From: Branchiostoma floridae
Lineage: Eukaryota; Chordata; Leptocardii; Amphioxiformes; Branchiostomatidae
Assembly: GCF_000003815.2 (NCBI RefSeq)
Contig: NC_049989.1
Coordinates: 23,245,626 to 23,309,625 of the forward strand
Direction of reading: 5' to 3'
DNA: 64,000 nucleotides
Below are positions 50,396 to 62,721 of this stretch, piece after piece (position 1 is the first letter of the stretch; every line of letters starts with the position of its first letter). Below the pieces are notes generated by a model, which did not search any database, was not told the DNA's origin, and saw nothing but the letters and a program-made list of their open reading frames with translations. Position numbers and translations under genes: made by a program.

Positions 50396-50460
50396 ACAAT
50401 CAAGGAGGTTGAAAGGAGAAAGGGCGCCTTCCCCCTTTCAACCTCCTTGGTTCAATACAC
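50396..50460. repeat. Short AAGGAGGTT…AACCTCCTT foldback
   Basis: CAAGGAGGTTGAAAG pairs with CTTTCAACCTCCTTG. Similar hairpins at 12024-12060, 50568-50595 and 50727-50757, and a half at about 52590. Confidence 0.75.
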
Positions 50461-53400
50461 ATCTCTGTCTGTCTCTAGATTTGCGTCTAGAAATGAACAA
50501 AGCCAGTTTCAAGTGTGGAACAAACGCCGAATCCAGGTGCATTGCTTCACACCTTTCGAGTTTGAATAAGCAAGGAGTTTTTCAACCTCCCTGGAATTAG
50601 ACAGCATTTGAAGAAAGCTAGTATGTCTACAAAAAACGCCTGAAACAGGCAAATCTTTTATGGTCTTTACAGTATCACAAGTTGATTATTTTAGTCCAAA
50701 GGGTCCCAGATTGATAAATGGTATTAGCAAGGAGGTTAAAAAAAAACTCCTTGGTATTAGTTGCATCTGGTAACTCTTGCATGTTTCGTTTTGTTTTTCA
50801 GGTACGACGTTTGGAGAAAAGCTATTCATGCCGTTTGGTGTTATCCTTACGATTATCATTTTGTTTTGGTCAAGTTCTGTTTGTTCTGTTTGTTTTTTGT
50901 TTGTTCCGTTTGACCATGGAGGTTGTTTGACTTAACTTTTGCTAACAACTTACTAACAGATGTTACGTTCGTACGTACGTACTACAAGGCAGTACAATCC
51001 CAATACGTATTTGGGAACACGTTTTGATGTTTGAATAACAATACATCTCTGGTATATACACACACTAACAACTAGCATATATTATATGAATATTTAATCT
51101 GAAGAATATTTACAAAACACAACAAAATTTGCAACCCGAAGCTCACACCAACCAACGATAATTTTGATACTCTTCAACACACGTCTATAAGAACTAAGGT
51201 AAGTCCCCAACCGTCGGGATTGAGCTGCATCGGACATCGATTTTACTACAGGCCTACGGTAGGTTTGTGATGTACAGAAAAGCGAATTGGACAATTGCGG
51301 ATTTTGTCTGAAACTAAGGTATGGTTTGAAATAGGAACCCTTCGGAATCATCAGAATTTATGTGATTAGTTTAAAATAGTCCGTAGACCAGCCGTCAGCC
51401 TCCAGTCGTCGCCTACTTTTCACAGTTAAGGAATCTGTTTTGAATTTAAAACTAATCCATATCTGCATGATGTTATAATGCATAAGCATGAAGAACCAAA
51501 CAAATGATCCAGTTCACAGTTCCACGCCAATCATCACGGTGTTTACGTTGACGACATGAGGGTACCGGTCCAGCTGCGTGCACCGGCCCTCTCTTGACAG
51601 TGGCCCCTAGAGTAGAAAGTCGGAAACTTTGATATTTTCTATGTCATTAAAAAATTCGTTCAAAAGTAATATAGAATACGAAGTCGACTGACAAATATAT
51701 TACAAACACCATGTTCTTGAAATGCAATTCGACATAATGTTTCTGGACTAAATAACTCTATTAAAATGGAAAGCAAGATATTTGTAAATACCATGCCGCA
51801 ACATGGAACAAACGTCACCCTGATTTGCATTTAATTAATTTGGCTATTGCTAAAGGGCTAAACAAACATCCTGTACATTCATTCATTATGTCAATTGAAA
51901 GAAACAATTCGATGGACAGGGCGAACACTGTGTTAGTAAAAAAACAATGACCTTATTATAACATCCTTGGTAAAAACAAGATCATAATGTAGTGTTAGGA
52001 CTACCCCAACCATCAACTGGTAGAACCAAAAACGTTTATATATCACGTCCTTGGTAGAATTCAATGACGAAAACACTTTGGCAGAACTTGGGCAGGACTC
52101 TGCTGGCTGTTATTTGGGGGATAATTTGCCAGGCCGGGAGTTTTGCTACCAGAGGAGTTGGCCGGCCGCGCAGGCTCCGGAGGTGAATGCATTAACCTTA
52201 GCGGGGACTGACTCCCCTGGCCAATTTCCGATTTTTTTCTCCACGTCGGAAGGCCTGGCGGAGCTAGGCACGACAAGTCAGCTTGCAGCATTCTTTTCCT
52301 TGTGCACACTTCTATTCTACGCACCTGTATGTATAAAAGCGTACATAAAAAACTGTTAATATTCCGTCACACATGTATATTACGATACACTACAAAACAT
52401 AGAAGATGTAGTATTTTCAAATATGTTATTCAATGAGTGCTATCGATAACAAAAGAAAAAGTGATGCACAATAAAGTTATAAACTCGCTAAAACCGGACA
52501 CAGTGATAGAAATAGATAAAAGCAAAAGAAGAGCTGAAATCTAAGTTTGTTGTAAGGATAATTTCGTGTAGGGTGGCACGTTGCCGCTAAAACCAAGGAG
52601 GTTGAAAGCCTTGCTAAAACGGTATTTCTAACAACGTTCACTACACTCCGTTTTCCCACCGCTTTTTGATCTGAAGCGTAGCCTTTCGCGGGTAAATCAA
52701 TCAATTTTGACAGTGAGTGGTGCCACAATGTTGACGGAGGAATGTAGCATGATGGCTGGTTCTTTGCATAGAGTGGATTTAAAAGTTAGAATAATTACTC
52801 CATTGCTGAACTGATTGGACCTAATTTCATTAGAAACCCCTTTTACCTAAATAATTCCGATGTAATAATAATCAAGAGATGTTTGTCCAACGAATGATTG
52901 ACTTTATGCGCAAAATATGTCCGTTACCTTTCCTCCCCATAACATAAGCAAATATTCAGCTGCCTGCCAAAATTCCCCGGCCAACTTGTCTAATTTCTAC
53001 GCCAAAACTGAATGAGAAACGACGAAGTCAACAATGTGTCGGCGACTCAACAAAGGTCTGGTTGCCGCTTGTGTCATGTCATCAATTTTCCTAGGAAATA
53101 ATATTATAACTTTCGGGAAATTAACTTATTTAACTGAATAATGATGAAACAATATGGTGGTAGCTAGTCCGTATGACGAGAAACTAGGATGTCAAAAGTG
53201 AGCAATACAAATTCCTTTATCGACAAAATTTCATAGTACCAAAGGCAGAAAGTCTCGGAAGGATCGTAAGCCGACCGATAAACACAAAGGCGCGCTGTGG
53301 AGGCGGGGCACGTTTGGTTGATCTTGCCGCTTCCCACGGTCCTCCAGGAGAAGATGACGTCTACGCAATCCTCCGAGTTCCAAATATGGAAATTGTCGGA

Positions 53401-55183
53401 AATCTAAGTCAGATCCGTTCTTCCTCGGACTGCCGACGATTGGGTCGGGGAAAATCGGAGCCGATGACGTCAGGTCTAAGCTCATTTGCTCATTTGCATA
53501 GAAACCCCTCCTGCAAGCCGCTCTGGCTTGTAAATAATGCATAGATCGCAGCACTGTGTCCAAGCCCTGTTTTGTTCGCCTAGTGTTTTCTGTTGCTTTT
53601 TAATTTGCTAACATCAAAAGGCGGACGGAAGGTCTCGTTAGCCTGGTACACAATAAAATTCACATCAACAAAATCCACTCATATTTTCATAACGAAATTG
53701 TAATCACAGCACGCTTAACTGTTGCCATCACGGTACCGATTTTTTATGACTGAAGCAAGTGACAAACTACGTCTTAACCTTGTCCCACTGACGACCGAAG
53801 TTGGCCGAGGATTATTTTTACCATAAGTTACTGGACAGGTAAGAGTTTTTCCGCGGCATTAGCATAATTATGGTAACGCGATCTCTCGTAGTCGCAGTCG
53901 GGGAACGGGCAGTCTGGCGGGCCGCGCATTACGCATCACTGGGCGCTTGGGGGCAGGCACAAAGTAAGAAGTACTTGTCTTTCACAGGCAATTCTGAGGG
54001 CGGGGAGCAATTAATTATCGGAAAGACGCCAATAGCTTAATGAGTACTTATTGTTCTAAATAATAGATGGTCTCCGAGGGGAGTCCCTACCTTACGTGTG
54101 GAGAGAAGATAAGTTAAAAATATGTAGTTGAGTTTTTAAAATGTCTCCTTCGGGCCCTTCCGTTTTGGAATGTCTCTGCAGGGTTTTCTGTCCGATAGAC
54201 ATTATTTCGACATTATCGGCCCCACCAGTGAAACATGCTGGCCGTGTGCATGGGGAATCCCCGCGGCCCCGACTGCTGTCGGCAGCGCGGGCTGCATGGC
54301 TGAAGAATAAATTCGTTCATAGAAATGTTGGGCGTAAAAACAAGTTTTGCTTTGCTTTCCTTTTGTGAGTTTTGAGGCCGCAAAATCTCCAAAACGGCAC
54401 AAATTCAGAAAGTAAACAACACTGGAAATGATGGCGGAAACAAACTGTTTTAACCGAAATACGTTTACTGGCGGTAGGCGGGTAGGGACATCCTTCTTAG
54501 ATCGTAAGAAAAATCTAAGTATTTAGTACAAGTTTATGTAGGTTTTGACGTTGTCAAGATGTCAATCAAAGTTCGTAGAATGCACTATTCCATTTATTCT
54601 ATTCCGGGAGTTAGAAGGACTGAACTGAGACCTTGAAAAACGGGTTTTAATGAGATGCGAAAGGGCGCCGAGACACATCGTCAACATTCATAACAATAGC
54701 AAAACAAACAGTGTGTGGCTTTTACGGCCGTGGCCAGCGTCCTTGAAAAAGAAATACCGCACCGTGTAGTGCTGTACAAACGCATTTTCGCCCGGTCGGT
54801 GAAATGTACGTTGCTATGACATCCACTGTAAGCCGACAATTACTTTTTGCTATACTCAATTGATTTTGTTGGTGAAAAAAATATACTTGAATTATCATGA
54901 TTATGTATGAAATGGTTCGGCGATCGGAAGCGCAAACACCCTGCCTAATTAAACTACACCCCTAGCGGCCAGTGGAAGTACCAGCACCTTGGGGAGCCGA
55001 TATTCACACGCGCCCCGGGATTGTTTCACACTTATTTGTGAAACCCTTTTCACCCCGTTTTACTCTTCTATGACCCAGGTGTGAATTTTGTTTTCACCCC
55101 CTTTCACCCCTTCATCTGCATAGGAACAATGACGACCCTGGTTACTCCTTTTAACCCCTTTTTACTCCTTTGGGTTTGGGTAA

Positions 55184-55250
55184 AACGGGGTAAAGACCCC
55201 CATTACGGACGATTCACCCCAAATGGAATGTAACAGTGTCACAACATCCA
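55184..55250 (-). repeat. Terminal repeat, GTTACATTCCATTTGGGG type, inverted
   Basis: Inverse of 47605-47660, nearly identical over about 45 bp. Next to it (55010-55180) are short TTTACCCC / CACCCC repeats. Confidence 0.75.
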
Positions 55251-56334
55251 CACAAGTTCGCATTTAATTAAAGACGCCGTCTGCAATTTGCTGTACAGCA
55301 CCTTGAAGTGTTGTAAGACGCTTGTTATGACGCGGGCGTCGTAGCGGAAGACTGCCCGGACCAGTCAAGAACACTTACCGCCCGAGAAAACACTGAGACA
55401 CCGGCGCACCCGTAAGGCGCTGCAGCTGGTGGCGGCCTTCTTAAAATCGTACAGGCCCCGAACACCTGTCTTATAGTTTCCCAGATTATGTAAAGAGTAA
55501 GAAATGTGTCACCTTTAAGAAGGTTCCTTCCAGTAGTACTTCCTCACCTGCTCTTGTCCCCGTGGACTGTCTGCCCTTCCCTCAGCACACCGCTGGCTGT
55601 GCCTGCCTGCCACCCGTGTCCAAATGTCGTCTGCGTTGCTAGGCGACCGGGAAGCCTGGTAAGACCCTCGTCAGCGGAGGGAAACAAACTTCAATAGCCG
55701 CCGGGCGACCCTAACCTGGTCGCCAGTCTCTCCCCGGGCTGCTAGGCGGGGGCTCCTCGGTACTGTAAGCTTCTTTCCCCGCCTGCACAACTTAGACCAC
55801 CCGGTGATTTTCCGTGGTGCCTTCCCGTGCAGCCTCTACCATCTTCCAACGGGGATATGGATCGTAGAGTTCGGCAAAAATTTGGTGAAGAGTTGATAGG
55901 GAGAATCAGCAGTCCGCGGGAAGTCACATTTCTTCCTGCGCAGGAAAATTACCCAACCGTTGATTGGCAAAATCCATGCGTCTAGAGTTGGTGATTCTCT
56001 ACAAATCACCCGGACTCCAGGAAGAGTAGTGACATATCGGTCACTAATGGAGATCTGTATCAAACCAAACCAAACCAATGGCTAACTATTTCTCTATATA
56101 GCCAGCGTAGTAAGTCGGGCAGAGACTACTTACAGCGGAGGTGAGGTAAAATTTCCTCGGGGGCAAGTGCGACCTGGTGCCGAAGAGCCGACCTGTGTGG
56201 TCCCTGGCAGCAGTCTGGATCCCAGGTTAATCGTCTCCGGCTTTGTTTGGACGCACTAATTGTGTAAGTGATCGACCGGAGTGACAGGTCCAGGTAAACT
56301 CCGGAATTAGGGGGGAAATGGCGAGCTTTCATCT

Positions 56335-56806
56335 CCAAGCAGAGGTTCGGCTACGACGACTGTTTTCTGACGTGCTTTAGGCATTTTCTTTTTCATCTCT
56401 ATTTGCTTTTGGACAGACGAGGACAATGTGGCACTGCACTCAAGTTTTGTAACTTATATTAACAGTGCCACATACACGGTACAGACAGAAGGTAAAGGTA
56501 GTCTTTTACCTCCCCGACCGAAGTCAGGTACCCATTTTTACACCAAGGTGAAGTGAGGGAAGCCGTGTGAAGTGCCCATCCAAGGGCACAACGTTGGGGG
56601 CACGGCGGGGATCGAACTCAGGACCTCTAGATTCCGAGCCGAACACTCTACCAGTTACGCCACGCCCGACGCCATTTAGACGTTTTTGTATGGCTTTCTA
56701 TTTATTACTGTTGTCTTCTCGTAAGGTCATGTCCACCGGTAGAACAAAAAAGCCTAAAACACGTCAAAAACAGCTCGAGCCAAACCTCTGCTTGGAGACA
56801 AGTCGA
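56335..56806. mobile_element. MITE, CTCCAAGCAGAGGTT ends, copy 3, with nested SINE
   Basis: Left end ATCTCCAAGCAGAGGTTCGG at 56335, right end CCAAACCTCTGCTTGGAGAC near 56786-56806. A tRNA-derived SINE (56483-56675, minus) lies inside. Confidence 0.75.
56483..56675 (-). mobile_element. tRNA-derived SINE, second family
   Basis: Minus-strand head has A-box TGGCGTAACTGGTAGAG (56646-56662) and B-box GAGTTCGATCC (56607-56617). The same head recurs at 61860-61918. Not a functional tRNA: the fold is incomplete and it lies in a repeat. Confidence 0.75.
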
Positions 56807-56829
56807 GCATGGCAACCGCGACCTTTAGC

Positions 56830-57160
56830 GTGTGTGGTCCGGGGGTTATAATTTGCGGATCGAGGCTTACAGCAGGCTCTACTCTTATTATAGCAGGTTA
56901 ACTAGAGAAGTACCAACAAATAGTTTACAATATCAAGCACTCCTTGTACAACAAGATCTACACCGACGTAAGGTACCATGTTGGCTTTCAAATGTAAGTA
57001 AGATTCTCGAGGAGTCTGGTTATGGGTACCTACTGTTGAACCAAGACTATGATATACCATCAGCTCAGTCGCAAGTGAAACAAAGATTGAAAGACATATA
57101 TCTACAGACTTTCAATTCCGAACTCAACTCTAATGGAACTAGAGTTCGGCGACCTCATAC
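56830..57160 (+). mobile_element. LINE ORF fragment, upstream part of the C-terminal region
   Basis: Encodes WLSNVSKILEESGYGYLLLN then SQVKQRLKDIYLQTFNSELN, the segment that precedes NKLRTY in this LINE family. Stops at 57174. Confidence 0.65.
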
Positions 57161-57499
57161 CTCCATGAATATTTAGAGCTTTTGTAAATTTCATGCAAAT
57201 GACTTAACATTAACATGATTTATGCATGGTGTTGTTCATCATTGAATAACGTACAGTACACATGTCACCAGTAAAATTCCCAATTCAAATCATTAATCAT
57301 TAAGTTGTTTTGCAATTTTTGCATAAATTATGCAAATAAGTTCTGTATTTGCATATTTGATATCCTCATATGTTCCACCGATTATAATTAACAAGTTTTA
57401 CATTTATCGAAGTCCAGTTATTGCAAACAATGGAATTATACAATTTCCTCATTAATTATGCAAATTAAGTCCTTATTTGCATACAATGCATACCATTAT

Positions 57500-58225
57500 G
57501 AACATTTTGTCTAAGCTACCTGCATACCTAAAATGCAGGCAATCCGCCATTCCTTTCTGCAGTTATCCTCTTTGGAGTGTCTTGACAAAAACGCCCCTGC
57601 AGTTCTACAATTGAATGTTAGGGAACTGAAACTTGCCCCACTTTGTCATGACGCTAAAAGCTATCTACCACCCACATGTCACGACCATATTACGTACGGG
57701 ACAAGAGATACATTGAAAAAACTGCTATGATAGAATATTCTCATTAATTATGCAAATGTACTCCTATTTTGCATAATTAGTATTTTATCTTGCACAACAT
57801 TATCTAAGGTACCTACATACCAAAAATCATGAAAATCCGTTGTTCCATTCTAGAGTTATCCTCGTTAGAAGTTTTTGACAAAAATGCCCTTGCTATTCCA
57901 AAATTAGACGCTAGGGAGCCCAAACTTATGTCAATTTTTCCTGAGCACAAGAGCTATCTAATACTCAAAAATCGTGACCATAGGTTGTTCAGAACACTGA
58001 GATAGCAAAACCGGAAGTTGCGCTGCAGTACCAAGGTCACACACCAGGGGGCCCAAAATTGACCTTGACCTTCGTCTTCCCAACCCCTACCCACATACCA
58101 AATATCATCGTAGTCTATCAATAGGTTCTCAAGTTATGATGTTCACAAATATGCGGACACACAGACACACACACACACACACACACAGACACACACACAG
58201 ACACACCGAAAACTATACCTCCATT
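57500..58225 (+). repeat. Unclassified interspersed repeat, copy 4 (longest)
   Basis: Joins the 13405-type segment to the 340-690-type 3' end: (AC)n tract then CCTCCATTTTTTCATGGAGG at 58218-58239. It shows that the two segments belong to one element. Internally, its two halves are related (GACAAAAACGCCCCTGC / GACAAAAATGCCCTTGC). Confidence 0.8.
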
Positions 58226-58855
58226 TTTTCATGGAGGTAAAAAGGGAAAATCAAGGAAACAAACTAAGAACGTACAGGAAGTTCAAAGACACCTACGAAA
58301 GAGAACAGTACCTAAATATACATAATTTCAGCCATCGCCGAGCCATGGCTAAATTAAGAATTAGTGATCACCCTTTACAAATAGAAGTAGGAAGATACAA
58401 CCGGACTCCTCCGAGTGATAGAATCTGTACACTTTGTAACGCCAAAGATATTGAAAATTAAGTTCATTTTGTATTGGAGTGTGAGTTATATAGTGATATA
58501 CGTAATTCTTTTATTAATGCCCTGAATTTTGATACACGAGCTAAACAGTTAGTAAAAGATGAGCTTTTTGTATACATAATGAAATCATCTGACAACATTG
58601 TACTGCAAAAACTCTGTGAATTCATATACACTTGTTTCAAGAAGAGGAAAGAGACATGTAAATTGTAGAATAGTATAGCATTACATATTTGACTACTTTG
58701 TAAACGATAGATGTACTTATAGTGTAGCATAGCCTTAGTTGTTCTGTCTCTCCCACTGACACTGTAAAGATTCTTTACAGCAACGTTTTATGTAACTACT
58801 GCATTTAGCCCACATGGGCAAGGTCATGCAAATAAAGATCATTGTCATTGTCATT
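58225..58855 (+). mobile_element. LINE 3' end with ORF remnant and tail
   Basis: Best copy in the window: [32 protein letters not shown], one stop (TAA at 58459), then VHFVLECELYSDIRNSF and KQLVKDELFVYIMKSSDNIV; tail AGCCCACATGGGCAAGG and AATAAAGATCATTGTCATTG. Bare tails of this type also lie at 38160-38205, 44889-44945 (minus) and 59570-59625. Confidence 0.78.
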
Positions 58856-59641
58856 ATAATATCGTCAAGGGTTTGGCACCAGAAGGTCCAGAGTTCGAGT
58901 CCCGGTATATCCTGTCACTCACCTGGTTTTCATGCTACTCGTGAAAAAGGCTATAGTCGTTAGATACCTGTTGATAGAGCGTTGTTCACTATCCATTTCA
59001 TTGTAATTGAACAGGCGGCTTTTCAGAACCCGATACATTGTTTCCTGTCTAGTTATTTATCTACCAATCCGGAACAAAGATTATTTAATACAGTACAAGC
59101 CAGTTAATTGCACAACGGATTAACGCACACTTCTGTTAACTGCACGGAATCCCAAGATCCCAAACTGGTGCGGTCTAGCTGTATAACTTCGCATTATTGC
59201 ACCAGTCGGATAATTGCACGAGATTAAGTTGCAAATAGGCCGTGTAATTAAGCGGCTTCTACTGTAATTTAATTAGAACAGAGGACATGTACAAATGCCA
59301 TTTCATAACAGACTTTAGGTTGCATATAACGAAGAGAGAAATGAACTGTATAAGGTTTTGCAGAACCCATTTCCATATTTCATACAGTTAAGTTACTAGC
59401 TATAGGTAGAAAAAAGTCACGCAACTAGACAAACCATCGATCACAAAACATGCATATCTGCTATTTCATTTATCTCCACCATAACAGAAAAGCGAGGAGA
59501 AGTTGAACTTTAATTTTCTAATGATAATTTTATTTTGCATTTATCAATTATGTTTCTTCAATGTATTTTTGTAACCTGTACTTAGCCCCGTGTGGAAAAA
59601 TGTGCAATAAAGGTCTTTGTTCATAAAATAAGATATAGATA

Positions 59642-60475
59642 CTGGTGTGTTACGCCGAAGTGCGGTTATACCGGCTATATGGACACAGATACAGAAGCTG
59701 GTGTGTTACACCGAAGTGCGGTTATACCGGCTATATAGATACAGATACAGAAGCTGGTGTGTTACGCCGAAGGGCGGTTATACCGGCTATATAGATACAG
59801 ATACAGAAGCTGGTGTGTTACGCCGAAGGGCGGTTATACCGGCTATATAGATACAGATACAGAAGCTGATGTGTTATGCCGAAGTGCGGTTATACCGACT
59901 ATATAGATACAGATCTGATACAGAAGCTAGTGTGTTACACCGAAGTGCGGTTATACCGGCTATATGGACACAGATACAGAAGCTGGTGTGTTACGCCGAA
60001 GTGCGGTTATACCGGCTATATGGATACAGATACAGAAGCTGGTGTGTTACGCCGAAGTGCGGTTATACCGGCTATATAGATACAGATACAGAAGCTGATG
60101 TGTTACGCCGAAGTGCGGTTATATACAGATACAGAAGCTGCTGTGTTACACCAACGGGTGGTTATACTGGCTATACAGATGCAGATACAGAAGCTGGTGT
60201 GTTACGCCGAACGGCGGTTATACCGGCTATATAGATACAGATACAGAAGCTGGTGTGTTACACGGAAGGGCGGTTATACCGGCTATATAGATACAGATAC
60301 AGAAGCTGGTGTGTTACGCCGAAGTGCGGTTATACCGGCTATATAGATACAGATACTAAAACTGGTGTGTTACACCAACGGGTGGTTATACTGGCTATAT
60401 AGATACAGATACAGAAGCTGCTGTGTTACACCAACGGGTGGTTATACTGGCTATACAGATGCAGATACAGATTAA
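59642..60475 (+). repeat. 56-bp minisatellite (about 15 copies)
   Basis: Unit CTGGTGTGTTACGCCGAAGT… GGTTATACCGGCTATATAGA… CAGATACAGAAG, period 56. As 56 is not a multiple of 3, several long open frames run through; none is a gene. Confidence 0.92.
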
Positions 60476-60787
60476 CAGTTGTACTGAAGTGCCATTGGTA
60501 GCATAAGCACTTGAAACACGTGCATGTCAACCCACCCACCCACATGGGCACACCTGTACAAAGTACCTGTCCACAGCTCACTGATTGAGGACATTTTAAG
60601 TCCCGTGTTGAGACAGGAACTGTTGGACTTGTTGGCCTTCGATCGGCCAGAAGTAAACACGCCAACTAGCGGTAATTAGGACATTCCGCAGGATAGCTGT
60701 TCTACCTACCTGACATCCGTCTCCTTTGTGGTTCGGCCTACCGTAGTTAGTGTTGGCTCTCTACGGGGCCAGTGTAGTTCTCTCCCG

Positions 60788-61042
60788 NNNNNNNNNNNNN
60801 NNNNNNNNNNNNNNNNNNNNNNNNNNNNNNNNNNNNNNNNNNNNNNNNNNNNNNNNNNNNNNNNNNNNNNNNNNNNNNNNNNNNNNNNNNNNNNNNNNNN
60901 NNNNNNNNNNNNNNNNNNNNNNNNNNNNNNNNNNNNNNNNNNNNNNNNNNNNNNNNNNNNNNNNNNNNNNNNNNNNNNNNNNNNNNNNNNNNNNNNNNNN
61001 NNNNNNNNNNNNNNNNNNNNNNNNNNNNNNNNNNNNNNNNNN
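60788..61042. other. Assembly gap (N run)
   Basis: 255 unresolved bases next to the 56-bp minisatellite. Nothing can be said about its content. Confidence 1.
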
Positions 61043-61082
61043 TTACTTATACATTATATACAGTCGCTTCTCGCTCTGACAT

Positions 61083-61230
61083 TTGTCATACACTACTGTA
61101 AATGCAAAAATTTTCGCGGTGGTTAAAATTTCGCGGTATCGCGGGTGGCCGCTTTACCGCGAACTCAAAAACACCGCGAAAAGTCTTTTTTTTCCCGCTA
61201 CGGCGAAATCAAATCCCCGCGAACTTAGGT
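61083..61230 (+). repeat. Fragment of a CGCGAA-rich dispersed element
   Basis: CTGTAAATGCAAAAATTTTC and several TTTCGCGGT / ACCGCGAA boxes in inverted order. Such termini are common in marine invertebrate MITEs; edges not defined here. Confidence 0.55.
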
Positions 61231-61699
61231 ACAGAATATATATGACGGTCGCTTCTCTGTTGTTCTGTCTGAGATACTTGGCCACGTTAACGTCTGGAAT
61301 CGTCCAGATTTTGGACGCAGGCGCTGATTGGTTCATACACATCTGCGAATTAAGGAATGGTTCAAGCGCTCGTTCGAACAGGCCTACGTTCCAACATCCG
61401 AAAACCCTCCGTTCGCATGTGTTGGGCCTGTTGTCACCGAACGAGCAATCTAGAACCTATATTCGCTCATTTACTGACGTTAGCACCAAACGGTTTGAAT
61501 GTGCAAGTCTCCAGACGGATAGCAGAAGCGAACATAGTAGCGAACTACTATCCGGATGGTACCTAGGCTAACGGTTCTACTGGAGACAACGTCAACGAGC
61601 CAACATACGGACGACACCGAGTGATTTATTTGTAAAACATCGCAGGCTATAGCAGTCTCATAGAGATCAGAACGCAAGTGCGACGACGTGAATTATAGG

Positions 61700-61925
61700 G
61701 AATTTTTTTTTTATTTTCCCTTTGGACAGACGATGACAATGTTAATCTCCAAGCAGATCATACGGTGCCATAAGATAGTATCAAAGCTGGCCAATGTGGC
61801 ACTGCACTCAAGTTTTGTAACTTATATTAACAGTACCACATACACGGTACAGACAGAACTCATAACCTATAGTTTCCGAGCCGAACGCTCTACCAGTTAC
61901 GCCAGGCCCGATGCCAATTATAGGT
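61700..61925. mobile_element. Fragment of the CTCCAAGCAG MITE interior with nested insertions
   Basis: Shares GGACAGACGATGACAATG and the GGCACTGCACTCAAGTTTTG segment with 56410-56490, but has 51 bp of a second MITE's left end (61743-61793, as at 63830) inserted between them and a SINE head (61860-61918, minus) after them. Confidence 0.7.
61860..61918 (-). mobile_element. tRNA-derived SINE head, truncated
   Basis: A-box TGGCGTAACTGGTAGAG present; sequence ends before the B-box region. Same position within a MITE as at 56 kb. Confidence 0.65.
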
Positions 61926-62442
61926 ATTAGCTATAATTATATATAATTCCTGTCGCCGCACATGCGTTCTGATCTCTGTGAGATAGATCATACGCCCTTT
62001 TCAATGTTGCAAACAAAAACTTCCCATCATAATTAGTTCAATCAATGATAGCATGGCAATTTACAAATCGATCAATTAGAGAATAACTGCATGTCCGTCG
62101 AATATTTGCATCATTATGTTTCTATTTTGCATCTTACGCTACTCTACTCTAAATTCATTCATCATTTTGCTGAATCTTTTCTATGCATAACACTTCTTAC
62201 AACATTCATTATTTGATCTTATATTTAGAAACTTAGTGTAGTTTGTAGGACAAGAGACTGATTCTATACATAACTTTTGTTTGCCTCAATGACCTCGTTT
62301 CGTTGTATTATGTCCGCCGCGTGAAAAAAAGGTGTATTTGCAGGAGATAGCATAATTATAATGTCAAAGGTCACAGGTGTCGACAAGTGACAAGACAACT
62401 TGAATTGGTCATCGGGTAATCGTAGAAAGGTGTTTCTTCACG

Positions 62443-62721
62443 ATGTCTCAAGACGATAAACTAACCAAGGAGGAGAAGCTCCGTCTCATAGACCAAGAGA
62501 TCACCAACTTGCACGACTTCTGCGTGAAGTCGGGGTTTACCGAGGACCAGATCCGGAGTCTGTCGGCGCCGGTGGCGAGGATCGCCGAGCGCGGCAGGCG
62601 GAAGACCTGGCTCAGGAGACTCCTGAAGATTTCCCTGTTTGTGGGCGCGGTTGTCTTATGTTACAGCTGGGACCCTGCACGCCGAAAGGTGGCAATTTTC
62701 GGCAAACTGGCGCTCGTGAAG
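62443..62721 (+). CDS. First coding exon of a gene for a small single-pass membrane protein
   Basis: ATG in good context (cacgATGTC) opens 93 codons ending in AAG/GTATGT, phase 0. The product is a charged N-terminus (KLTKEEKLRLIDQEITNL; FCVKSGFTEDQIRSL), a basic patch, then one hydrophobic segment (ISLFVGAVVLCY, residues 63-74), so probably a type II or tail-in membrane protein. A faint resemblance in layout to C6orf89-type Golgi proteins is only a guess. A possible next exon starts after CTTTCCCGTAG at 62974 (phase 0, VSDQLHGRPEHL), but I cannot confirm it. Codon use and the donor make this a real exon. Confidence 0.6.

Larger units (their letters stand above)
47800..56330. other. Long AT-rich intergenic region, no gene supported
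   Basis: 8.5 kb with few repeats compared with the rest. Longest frames (113, 110, 102 codons) show no domain, signal peptide or splice pattern. Part of it may be regulatory: 53480-53545 has an octamer ATTTGCAT and several TAAT/ATTA sites occur near 53860-54040; this is only suggestive. Confidence 0.4.

Noticed and set aside
53231-53563. 110-codon minus frame near an octamer motif
   Set aside because: No domain or signal; region could be regulatory, but nothing in the sequence decides it.
56605-56675. tRNA-like sequence with A and B boxes
   Set aside because: Part of a SINE inside a MITE, with no full cloverleaf or anticodon stem that I can fold; a second copy exists.
59642-60475. CRISPR-like regular repeat
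   Set aside because: Units are contiguous with no unique spacers; a eukaryotic minisatellite.
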